From Bacteroides gallinarum DSM 18171 = JCM 13658 (GTDB lineage: Bacteria > Bacteroidota > Bacteroidia > Bacteroidales > Bacteroidaceae): a stretch of 64,000 nt of DNA. Positions 37,114 to 46,300 of the stretch are shown here, piece after piece. Position 1 is the stretch's first letter. Each line of letters opens with the position of its first letter. The stretch covers positions 1 through 64,000 of the forward strand of contig NZ_KB894124.1 in the NCBI RefSeq assembly GCF_000374365.1, written 5' to 3'. The notes below the pieces were generated by a model, which saw nothing but the letters and a program-made list of their open reading frames with translations, did no database searches and was not told the origin of the DNA. The translations under genes were made by a program, and so were the position numbers.

Positions 37114-37201
37114 CCCTAAGTATACGACTGAGATACCCTAAGGGTACGACTGAGGTAGCCTCAGTCGTACGGTGAGGTAGCCTCTGTCATACCTTCATCT
37201 T
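37114..37201 (+). repeat. 22-bp tandem palindromic repeat, four units
   Basis: Units start at 37114, 37136, 37158 and 37180, each exactly 22 bp (ccctaagggtacgactga.. type), the fourth partly degraded. Units are roughly self-complementary around GTAC. Adjacent units 2 and 3 together make a perfect hairpin, GTACGACTGAGG-TAG-CCTCAGTCGTAC (37144-37170). The array ends about 18 bp before the next ATG, so it would lie in the messenger leader. Confidence 0.85.
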
Positions 37202-37219
37202 TAGAACCGGATATGCCCT

Positions 37220-40200
37220 ATGGAACGCACCTCTGTTTTTGCAATTATTTTTACCCTATTCATGCCTTTGGGTTCTTATGCGCAATATGCTTCTTCTTCG
37301 CAAGCGCCGAAGAAAGCAGGCGACCTGATAGAATCCACCTCCTACAACGACCATAAGCGGGGAGCTCCCCGCACCTTGCAGTACCTGCCCGCAGGCGAAG
37401 ACTTCGTCTGTGTCAACGGCAAGAACCGCTATACCCGGGCGCTATACGGCAGCCCTACGGCGTGGCGTCTGGAAACCAGCGACCGCCCGATATTCGCCGC
37501 TTATATCAAGAACGACAGCCGCAACATACGCTTCCGCCTCCGCCTGCCCGACGGCACGGTGACGCCGTTGGAGGAGACTACGTGGTGTGAGGCGCGTTAT
37601 AGGCCGGGCAGTCGCATCTACTCCCTGAAAGACAAGGCATGGGGAGAGGATTGCAGCCTGGAAATCTCCGTGCTGGCAAGCCTTACGGGAGAAATGGCTA
37701 TGTGGGAGTTCTCCGGAACGCTGCCTGCCGGCTGCGAGCTGGAGGTGCTGAACTCGCCGATTCGCCGGAAGAAACTTTCCCGCAACGGCGATATGGGAGC
37801 AGACCCTCCCGGATGCTTCGAGCCGGCGGAGGACGGTACGGTGCTGCAAACGCTGAAATGCCGTTTCCCCTCCCGCGGGCATCTGTATATCGGTATCTTC
37901 CGTAACGAGCTGAAGGAGATGCCGGACGGCGGTACGCAGTATGCCGCCCTTCGCGATGCCTGCCGCGAGCTTGCCGGACGTATCAAAATCACCACTCCCG
38001 ACCCTTATTTCAATACGCTCGGCGGCGCGCTTGCCGTTGCCGCCGACGGCATCTGGGGCGAGGAGGGCGTGTGGTTGCACGGAGCCGTGGGCTGGCGCAT
38101 GCCGCTTAGCGGTTGGCGTGCCGCCTATACGGGCGATGCGCTGGGCTGGCACGACCGGGCGCGCACCCATTTCGACAACTATGCCGCCAGCCAGGTAACC
38201 GAGGTTCCCAATACGATTCCGCATCCCGCACAGGACTCCACCCTTGCCCTGGCGCGCTCGGCCAAGATATGGGGCACGCCGCAGTACAGTAACGGCTACA
38301 TCTGCCGCAATCCCCGCCGCAACAACCAGATGCATCATTACGATATGAACCTCTGCTACATAGACGAGCTGCTGTGGCACTTCAACTGGACGGGCGACCT
38401 GGACTACGCCCGCCGCATGTGGCCGCTGCTTACGCTGCACCTTGCCTGGGAGAAGCGCAACTTCGACCCCGACAACGACGGCCTTTACGATGCCTATGCC
38501 TGCATCTGGGCGAGCGATGCGCTCTATTACAACAGCGGAGCTGTTACGCACAGTTCCGCCTACAACTACCGCGCCAACCGGCTGGCTGCCCTGATTGCCG
38601 AAAAAATAGGCGAAGACCCTACGCCCTACCGGGAGGAAGCCGATAAGATACTGAAAGCGCTCAACGACCGCCTGTGGCTGCCCGGGAAGGGACATTGGGC
38701 GGAGTTCCAGGACTTCATGGGACACCGCCGCCTGCACGAGGATGCTGCCGTGTGGACTATTTACCATGCCCTCGACAGCGATGTGGCAGACCCGTTCCAG
38801 GCATACCTTGCCACCGGATACATAGACCGCGAAATCCCCCATATCCCCGTCGTAACCTCGGACGTTGCATCTGCCGCTGCCGCCCTGCCCGTCAACGCGG
38901 CGCCTTATGCCCGTTGGCAGAAACAGTTGCAGGATGCCGGCGCCGCTATCAATGCCGGCGGGTATGCCACGGTAGCTACTACGGACTGGATGCCCTATTC
39001 GTGGAGTATCAACAATGTGGCTTTTGCCGAGGTGATGCATACGGCGCTTGCCTATTTCCAGGCGGGGCGTGCGGATGCCGGCTTCAAGCTGCTGAAAAGC
39101 TCCGTGCTGGACGGCATGTACTTGGGCGACAGTCCGGGCAACTTCGGTCAGATAAGCTTCTACGACGCTGCCCGGGGCGAGTGTTACCGCGATTTCGGCG
39201 ACCCTATCGGGGTGGCTTCCCGCGTGTTGATTCAAGGACTTTACGGCATCCTGCCCGATGCCCTGAACGGCCGGTTGTCGGTAAAGCCCGGTTTCCCGGA
39301 GGGGTGGGAGTATGCCTCGCTGCATACGCCGGACATCGATTTCGACTTTAAGGCGGGCGAGGCGGTTGCCGGCAAGTACTCCTCCCGCGACCGTTCGCTC
39401 TATACCATTACCCACCGCCTGCCTGCGGTGAAGGAGCTGGAACTGCAATTTCCGGCACGCCGCTCTGCTGTGGCGCGCCTTACGGTGAATGGGCAGGATG
39501 CTGCGTGGAGGCTGGTAGAGAATTCGGTAGACCGTCCCGTGCTTGCCGTTTCCGTTCCCGCTGCTTCCGGCCGGGAGGTGGCAATCGACATCTGTTGGGA
39601 GGGCGAGTTGCTTGTAGCGCCTTCCGCCATTGAAACGTATCCCGCCGAACGTGTCCGCAAGGCAGGGCCCGTGAACTTCGTAGCTATGGAGCAGGGGCAG
39701 ATGAAGTGGTGGGCGCCGGTAGAGCAACCGGCAGCCGCCAGCCGCAAAAAGCCCGTTCCGGCGGGCGACTTTAAGGCGGTGGAACCTGACCGGTGCACTC
39801 CTGTGGATATGCAGGAGGTGTTTAATGCCGATGTAACGGATATTTTCCGCAATGAATACCTGTCGCCCCGCTCTCCGTACACTACGTTGCAGTTGCCCAA
39901 GCAGGGCATAGGCGAGTGGTGTCACCCGTTGAAAACCGCCGTCATCGACGATTCGGGCTTGCGTGCCGCCGTGCGCGGGGGTGTGTTGGAGACGAAGCTC
40001 GGAATACCTTTCCGTACGCCTGCCCGGGGGCATAACATTGCCTTCACCTCGCTTTGGGACAATTATCCGGACAGCCTCCGGATACCTTTGGAGGGAAGGG
40101 CGTCCCGCGCCTATCTCTTAATGGCGGGCAGCACCAACCATATGCAGTGCCATATCGACAACGGGGTAATCCGCGTATATTACAAGGACGGCACGTGCGA

Positions 40201-40501
40201 CGTCCTGCCTTTGGTGAACCCGGACAACTGGCCGCCTATCGAGCAGCTATTCTTCGAGGACGGGAAGGCTTTCAACCGTCATGCTCCGTCTCTCTACCGC
40301 CTGCGCCTGAAAACGGGCGAGCTGAGCAACCGTTTCGGCGAGGAGCTGGGCTTCACCGGGGTGTCCCGCGAGGTGGACGGGGGTGCGGCGGTGTTGCTGG
40401 AGATGCCGCTGGATGCCGGGAAGCAGCTTTCGCATCTTGTGCTGGAAACGCTCTCCAATGAGGTGGTTATCGGAATAATGGGAATTACGCTTCAGCGGTG
40501 A
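37220..40501 (+). CDS. Large secreted protein, six-hairpin-like (DUF4450-type?)
   Basis: A 1093-residue secreted protein (signal FAIIFTLFMPLGSYAQ). An N-terminal beta domain of about 210 residues with IESTSYNDHKRGAPRTLQYL resembles the DUF4450 domain as I recall it. A central (alpha/alpha)6 region (GAVGWRMPLSGWRAAYTGDA, DPDNDGLYDAYACIWASDA, MPYSWSINNVAFAEVMHTA) is followed by C-terminal beta domains. It is probably a glycoside hydrolase of uncharacterised specificity; no catalytic residue can be named with confidence. It is preceded by a 22-bp repeat array and followed at 23 bp by a TIM-barrel enzyme. Confidence 0.6.
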   Translation: MERTSVFAIIFTLFMPLGSYAQYASSSQAPKKAGDLIESTSYNDHKRGAPRTLQYLPAGEDFVCVNGKNRYTRALYGSPTAWRLETSDRPIFAAYIKNDSRNIRFRLRLPDGTVTPLEETTWCEARYRPGSRIYSLKDKAWGEDCSLEISVLASLTGEMAMWEFSGTLPAGCELEVLNSPIRRKKLSRNGDMGADPPGCFEPAEDGTVLQTLKCRFPSRGHLYIGIFRNELKEMPDGGTQYAALRDACRELAGRIKITTPDPYFNTLGGALAVAADGIWGEEGVWLHGAVGWRMPLSGWRAAYTGDALGWHDRARTHFDNYAASQVTEVPNTIPHPAQDSTLALARSAKIWGTPQYSNGYICRNPRRNNQMHHYDMNLCYIDELLWHFNWTGDLDYARRMWPLLTLHLAWEKRNFDPDNDGLYDAYACIWASDALYYNSGAVTHSSAYNYRANRLAALIAEKIGEDPTPYREEADKILKALNDRLWLPGKGHWAEFQDFMGHRRLHEDAAVWTIYHALDSDVADPFQAYLATGYIDREIPHIPVVTSDVASAAAALPVNAAPYARWQKQLQDAGAAINAGGYATVATTDWMPYSWSINNVAFAEVMHTALAYFQAGRADAGFKLLKSSVLDGMYLGDSPGNFGQISFYDAARGECYRDFGDPIGVASRVLIQGLYGILPDALNGRLSVKPGFPEGWEYASLHTPDIDFDFKAGEAVAGKYSSRDRSLYTITHRLPAVKELELQFPARRSAVARLTVNGQDAAWRLVENSVDRPVLAVSVPAASGREVAIDICWEGELLVAPSAIETYPAERVRKAGPVNFVAMEQGQMKWWAPVEQPAAASRKKPVPAGDFKAVEPDRCTPVDMQEVFNADVTDIFRNEYLSPRSPYTTLQLPKQGIGEWCHPLKTAVIDDSGLRAAVRGGVLETKLGIPFRTPARGHNIAFTSLWDNYPDSLRIPLEGRASRAYLLMAGSTNHMQCHIDNGVIRVYYKDGTCDVLPLVNPDNWPPIEQLFFEDGKAFNRHAPSLYRLRLKTGELSNRFGEELGFTGVSREVDGGAAVLLEMPLDAGKQLSHLVLETLSNEVVIGIMGITLQR

Positions 40502-40524
40502 GGCGGTTTTTAAATCGAACGGTT

Positions 40525-42138
40525 ATGAAACTTTTTAGGAAAATCGTATGGTGCATGGCGTGCCTTTCCGCCTCTGTCTGGCGGCTCGGTGCGCAAGTAA
40601 CGGAAATCCCGCAGTGGGAACGTTTCGAGGTGGTGTTGCAGGGCACTGCCGAGGGTAATCCTTTCAGGGATGTCTGCCTGCATGCGGATTTCTGGCAGCA
40701 GGGGGGAGATACGGTCGGCGTGCGTGGGTTCTACGACGGCGACGGGCGTTATGTTATCCGCTTTATGCCTACGTTGCCGGGTGTCTGGCATTATGCCACG
40801 ACGAGCAATGTGCCTGCTCTTGCCGGGCAAAGGGGGAGCTTGGAATGTGTGGCTGCCGCGGCGGGCAGTCACGGTCTGGTAAGGGTGCGGGATGCGCATA
40901 GTTTCATGTATGCCGATAGCACCGTTTACTATCCCGTAGGCACTACGGCTTATGCCTGGACGCACATGCCGCAACCCGTGCAGGAAAAGACATTGCGCTC
41001 GTTGGAGAAGGCACGGTTCAACAAGCTGCGGATGTGCGTGTTTCCGAAGAATTACGGGCTTTGCAAGGAGGAGCCCGAAATCTATCCTTTCCTTGTCGAG
41101 GGGTATGCCGGTGGGAAGCCGGTGTTCGACTTCACCCGTTTCGACCCTGCCTTTTTCCGTCATTTGGAGAAGCGCATCGACGACCTGAGGCGTTTGGGCA
41201 TCGAGGCGGATTTGATATTGTTTCATCCGTACGACAAGGGGCGCTGGGGGTTCGACAGCCTGCCGGCGGAGGTGAATACGGCGTACGTGGAGTATCTGGT
41301 GGCGCGGCTTGCCGCTTTCAGCAATGTATGGTGGTCGCTGGCTAATGAGTACGACTACGTTGCATCCAAGACGGAGGAGGACTGGAAAGCGCTGATACGT
41401 ACCGTAGCTGCATCGGACTCCTACGGGCATTTGTGTTCCATTCACGGGAGTACGGCTACTTATTTCCCGTACTGGATGAAGGAGCTTACGCATACGAGTA
41501 TCCAGGACGAGGCTCCGGTGGAGGACTTCGGCCGGGCTGCCATTGTACGGAGTATTTACCGGAAGCCGGTCGTTTTCGACGAGGTGTGTTACGAGGGTAA
41601 TCTCGCTTCCCGTTGGGGGCGTTTGAGCGGCCCGGAGATGCTTCACCGCATCTGGCAGGGGTTGATAGCGGGTACGTACGTCACGCATGGGGAGTGCTAC
41701 CAGTGGAATGCGGGCAGCATGGACACCATTTTCTGGGCGAAGGGAGGCGAGTGGCGCGGCGAATCGTGGAAGCGCATCGCTTTTACCCGCAGCCTGCTGG
41801 ACTTGCTGCCTAACCCGTTGCAGTTGGCGGATGTCAGCCGCGACCACCGCACGGCTACGGCGGGGGATGATTATTATCTGATTTATTTTGGCAGGCAGAT
41901 GCAGGACGAATGGCAGTTCAATCTCCCGGCAAAGAATGCTTCTTACCGGAAGGTGAAGCCGGGAACTAAGTATAGGGTGGAAATCATCGACACGTGGAAC
42001 ATGACGGTCACCGCATATCCCGGCACTTTCGAAGTGGGGAAGGCGGTGGATTACCGGCATTATGACGTGAACCGGCGGAAGGTACGCCTGCCGCTGTTGC
42101 CGTATCTGATGCTGCGTGTTACGGCGGCGGAAGAGTGA
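40525..42138 (+). CDS. DUF5060/DUF4038-type TIM-barrel glycosidase
   Basis: A 537-residue secreted protein. Signal LFRKIVWCMACLSASVWRL is followed by a small beta-sandwich (PQWERFEVVLQGTAEGNPF, the DUF5060 look) and a TIM barrel from about 110 (YPVGTTAYAWTHMP). WWSLANEYDY on strand 4 and VVFDEVCYEG on strand 7 offer the acid/base and nucleophile Glu. The family includes GH140-like apiosidases and other uncharacterised enzymes; specificity is not readable. The GTG at 40498 overlaps the previous stop but gives no signal; the ATG at 40525 does. Confidence 0.72.
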   Translation: MKLFRKIVWCMACLSASVWRLGAQVTEIPQWERFEVVLQGTAEGNPFRDVCLHADFWQQGGDTVGVRGFYDGDGRYVIRFMPTLPGVWHYATTSNVPALAGQRGSLECVAAAAGSHGLVRVRDAHSFMYADSTVYYPVGTTAYAWTHMPQPVQEKTLRSLEKARFNKLRMCVFPKNYGLCKEEPEIYPFLVEGYAGGKPVFDFTRFDPAFFRHLEKRIDDLRRLGIEADLILFHPYDKGRWGFDSLPAEVNTAYVEYLVARLAAFSNVWWSLANEYDYVASKTEEDWKALIRTVAASDSYGHLCSIHGSTATYFPYWMKELTHTSIQDEAPVEDFGRAAIVRSIYRKPVVFDEVCYEGNLASRWGRLSGPEMLHRIWQGLIAGTYVTHGECYQWNAGSMDTIFWAKGGEWRGESWKRIAFTRSLLDLLPNPLQLADVSRDHRTATAGDDYYLIYFGRQMQDEWQFNLPAKNASYRKVKPGTKYRVEIIDTWNMTVTAYPGTFEVGKAVDYRHYDVNRRKVRLPLLPYLMLRVTAAEE

Positions 42139-42235
42139 GGCGGTAGGTGGGTACGTAGCGGGTACGGCCGGCGGTAATGTGGCCGCAGCGGCGGGCGAGT
42201 GTACGAAACTACATGGATTCCGGATGTTCGGGGGT

Positions 42236-42265
42236 GTTGCATGTGCGGGTGTTTCTTTACCTTTG
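42236..42265 (+). promoter_or_regulatory. Promoter for the polysaccharide deacetylase gene
   Basis: A TTG (42237-42239) and TACCTTTG (42258-42265) are 18 bp apart, close to the Bacteroides -33/-7 spacing. The ATG follows 29 bp later. Confidence 0.6.
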
Positions 42266-42294
42266 CAGCAGATAAACCCAAACATAGAACGACC

Positions 42295-43254
42295 ATGAAG
42301 ACTTTTTCAGCTATTCTTTTGTGTGCACTCTTTTGTCCCGGCTTTTCATTCGCTGCGGATTGGAATGTGTATGTAGCCAAGTACAGGCACGGCAAGGTGT
42401 GTGCCGTCAGCTATACCTTCGACGACGGGCTGGCGGAGCATTATACGCTGGCAGCCCCGCAACTGGAGAGGCGTGGCTTTCGCGGTACATTTTTCATCAA
42501 CGGCTCCAAAGTGAATAAGGACGAGCGGCATATCAGGGATACTACCCGTGTAACATGGCCTCAGTTAAGGGAAATGGCAGAAAAGGGACATGAAATTTCC
42601 AATCACGGCTGGGCGCACCGCAACTTCGCGAGGTTTCCCTTGGATGTGCTCAAGGAGGATATCCTGAAAAACGACAGTGCGATATATGCCAATGTAGGCG
42701 TCGTACCCCGTACCTATGCCTATCCCAACAATACGAAGGAGGGCGAGGCTATGGAGTTCGTTGCGCGGAATCGTGTAGGTACGCGGATGAAACAGCGCTC
42801 CGTAGGCAGCAAGCGCTCGGCGCGCGACTTGGAGAAGTGGATAGAAACGCTCATAAAGACGGGCGACTGGGGTGTGGGTATGACGCACGGGCTGACTTAC
42901 GGCTTCGACGCTTTCGGCAACCCGCAACGCTTGTGGGAGCATTGGGACAGGGTAAAGGCTGCTGAAGATAAGATATGGGTGGGGACTTTCCGCGAGGTAG
43001 TCTCTTATCTCAAAGAGAGGGAGGCTGTGCGGCTGGCCGTTACGGAGAAGAAGAATAAACTGCATATCGTTCCCTCCTTGCCGCTGGATAAGGAGCTTTT
43101 TACCGAACCGCTGACCCTGGTGGTCGAGGGAGGGGTTATGAAGAAGGTTACGGCGCGTCAGGCAAAAAGGAAGCTTCCCGTACAGCTTCGTGGCGGTAAG
43201 GCTTTTTTCGACTTCGACCCTTTCGGCGGCGAGATTGTAGTAACTATTAGATAG
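42295..43254 (+). CDS. Polysaccharide deacetylase (NodB/CE4-like), secreted
   Basis: A 319-residue protein with signal KTFSAILLCALFCPGFSFA. SYTFDDGL carries the Asp pair and SNHGWAHRNF the His-x3-His metal site of the NodB fold; THGLTYGFD is a later block. It has lost no obvious catalytic residue. It could remove acetyl groups from the cluster glycan or from a cell-wall sugar. The ATG at 42295 gives a clean signal peptide. Confidence 0.82.
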   Translation: MKTFSAILLCALFCPGFSFAADWNVYVAKYRHGKVCAVSYTFDDGLAEHYTLAAPQLERRGFRGTFFINGSKVNKDERHIRDTTRVTWPQLREMAEKGHEISNHGWAHRNFARFPLDVLKEDILKNDSAIYANVGVVPRTYAYPNNTKEGEAMEFVARNRVGTRMKQRSVGSKRSARDLEKWIETLIKTGDWGVGMTHGLTYGFDAFGNPQRLWEHWDRVKAAEDKIWVGTFREVVSYLKEREAVRLAVTEKKNKLHIVPSLPLDKELFTEPLTLVVEGGVMKKVTARQAKRKLPVQLRGGKAFFDFDPFGGEIVVTIR

Positions 43255-43283
43255 GGTGCGGATGTAAATACGGAGAAAATCAT

Positions 43284-43291
43284 TACTTTTG
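43284..43291 (+). promoter_or_regulatory. -7 box for the hybrid sensor gene
   Basis: TACTTTTG lies 21 bp before the ATG at 43313. No -33 match is seen. Confidence 0.45.
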
Positions 43292-43312
43292 CCGTAACGA
43301 CATCGGAAACTT

Positions 43313-46300
43313 ATGAAAAACATGAAACAAGGAGTCTGCGGGAAAAGAATATATGCCTTTCTGTTGGCATGTCTCGTTGCGGCGGCGTGCCTGCCGGGAT
43401 ATGCCTCCGTCAAGGTACATGTGCAGTATCTGACTACGGCGGACGGGTTGTCCAATAACTCCGTCCGTTATATTTACCAGGATAGCAAGGGTTTTATTTG
43501 GATGAGTTCGCTGAATGGGCTGAACCGTTACGACGGCAACTCTTTCCGTACTTTCCTGCCCGAGAATAAGGGGCGGATATCGCTTACCGACCGGCGTGTA
43601 AAGCATCTGTATGAAGACGGTAACGGTTTTTTGTGGATATCCACCTCGGCAGACCGTTTCAGTTGTTACGACTTGAAGAAAGATTGCTTCGTGGACTTTA
43701 CCGGCTGCGGGGAATACGAGGACCATTACGGGTATATCACTATCCTGCCCGACGCCGTTTGGTTGTGGGGGCGGGGGCAGGGATGCCGCCGCGTACGATA
43801 CCGGGACGGCAAGTTCGTTTCGGAGGTGTTTGACGTCGGGAGCGGGCAGTTGCGCTCGGACAATGTACAGTTTGTGTTGCAGGATGCCGGCCGGCGGGTG
43901 TGGATAGGTACGGATAAGGGGCTTTATTTCTGGCAGAGCGGCGCGTTGCAGTGTGCGGACGAGGCGCATTGCTTCCAGCGTGCCTACAGTTTCGGGGATA
44001 AAGCCTGTTTTATAACCGCCGAGGGCGAGATATGGAGTGCCGGCAGGCAGGGACGCCCTGCTTTCGCAGCGAAGTTGCCGGACGTATCTTCGGGGCTGGA
44101 CTTGCCGGGCAATCTGGCTATCGGCGGTCAATGGGTTATTTTCACATCGAAGGGCAGCTTCGTTTTTGAGCCGGAGGGTAATGTGCTGAAGCCTTCGCCT
44201 GCCCAATGGAATATTCCCGGCGGTGAAGTCTCCGTGGATAACCGGGGAAATTATTGGGTGCACAACGGAACGGGGAAGCTGTATTATATCCGGTCGGCAA
44301 CGGGAGTTGTGAAGGTTTTTCAACTGATGCCCCGGGAGAAGGTGGGATACATCGACATGGAGCGTTATCATGTGGTGCACGACTCGCGAGACATTCTTTG
44401 GATTTCCACCTACGGCAACGGTCTTTTTACATATGATTTGCGGACGGACGAGCTCCGTCATTTCAAGGCGGACGACAGCCGTTCGTCGCTTATTTCGTCC
44501 AATGCCCTGCAATATGTCATGGAGGACCGCTCGGGCAGTATATGGCTGAGCTCCGAATATACGGGGGTGTCTCATTTGAAGGTAGTGAACGAGGGGGCGG
44601 TGCAGTTCTATCCGGAGCCGGTGGAATATGATACGGAAATGCATGTGAACAATATACGCATGCTGGCTGCCGGAGCCGGCGGCGATGTGTACCTGGGTAC
44701 ACGCGACGGGAAAGTCTATGTGTACGATGCTGCATTGTCGCGTTTGAAAAAGAAGGAGGCTTACAGTAAGAATATATATGCGCTTTGCGAGGATACCGCA
44801 GGTACTTTGTGGCTGGGGAGCCGTGGCGACGGGTTGTATGTAGGCGGCAAGAGGTATGCTTACCGGGTTGATGATGTGAGTTCGGTGGCTGCCGATGAAA
44901 TATTTTGTATGCTGCATGACCGTAAGGGACGGATGTGGGTCGGGACTTTCGGCGGCGGGTTGGATTTGGCTGTGCCCGACGGAAAGGGCGGCTATCGCTT
45001 CCGGCATTTTTTTGATAAGTATTATTCCCAAAAGCGGATACGTACATTGATTGAGGACAGGCAGGGCTGGATATGGGCGGGAACGAGCGACGGTATATTC
45101 GTGTTCCGCCCCGAGGAATTGCTGGCCGACTCTAAGGCTTATTATCATTATAACTGGAGCAACCGGAGTTTGCTGAGCAATGAGGTGCGGCATATCATGC
45201 AGGACAGCAAGGGGAATATCTGGATTGCCGAGTCGGGGGCGGGTTTCTCCGTCTGTACGCCCGGCACTGATTACGGTAAGCTGGAATTTGCCCATTACGG
45301 TGTGGCCGACGGGCTGGTGAACAGCATGGTGCAGGCATTTGTAGAGGATGAGGCAGGCAGGGTGTGGATTACGACCGAATACGGCGTGTCTTGCTTCTTT
45401 CCCCAATCAAAAACTTTCGAGAATTACTTTTTCTCCAGCGATATGTTGAGTAATGTGTATAGCGAAGGTTGTGTATTAAGGTTGCAGGACGGCAGGATTA
45501 TCATGGGAACCAACCAGGGACTGACCGTTGTAGACCCCTCGCAGGTGGAGAGCGTGCAGCGTATTCCTTCCGTCACCTTTACGGAGCTGAAGCTGAACGG
45601 CATATCGGTGGCTTCCGATGACCCTAACTCTCCGTTGGAGTATTCCCTTGCCTATGCCCGTGACATCCGTTTGCGGTATAACCAGAATTCTTTCGGGATT
45701 AATTTCTCTACGCTGGATTACTCTACGACGATTCCGCCGAAGTTCAGCTATAAGCTGGAAGGGTACGACAAGGAGTGGAGCACCCCGTCTGCACTGACCT
45801 TTGCCGCATATAAGAACCTGAAGCCGGGTACTTACGACTTCCATGTAAAAGCGTGTAATGCGGCAGGGCAGTGGGCGGAGCAGGACACGACGCTGCGGAT
45901 TGTCATCGCACCGCCTTTCTGGCGTACCGACTGGGCTTACTTGCTCTATACCTTGCTTGTGGCCTTTGTGCTCTACACGGTATGGCGCATCGTGCGCAAT
46001 ATGAACGACTTACGCAATAAGATAAAGGTGGAGGAGCAGCTCACGGAATACAAATTGGTATTCTTTACCAATATTTCTCACGAGTTCCGTACTCCGCTGA
46101 CGCTGATTCAGGCTGCGTTGGAGAAGATGCACCGGGTAGGCAAGATTCCCAAGGAAATGGCTTATTCGGTGAAAGTCATGGATAAGAGCACGCGGCGTAT
46201 GCTGAGGCTTATCAACCAGTTGCTCGAGTTCAGGAAGATGCAGAACGACAAGCTTGCGCTTTCGCTGGAAGAGACCGATGTGATAGCGTTCCTCTATGAG

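Noticed and set aside
37442..40033. An 863-residue open frame on the minus strand opposite the 1093-residue protein gene
   Set aside because: It has no signal peptide, no domain, and an odd Arg/His/Gly-rich composition. GC-rich third positions of the plus-strand gene leave the opposite frame open. The same explains the minus frames at 13361-15475, 43283-45406 and 40510-42285, and the plus frame at 1556-3244.
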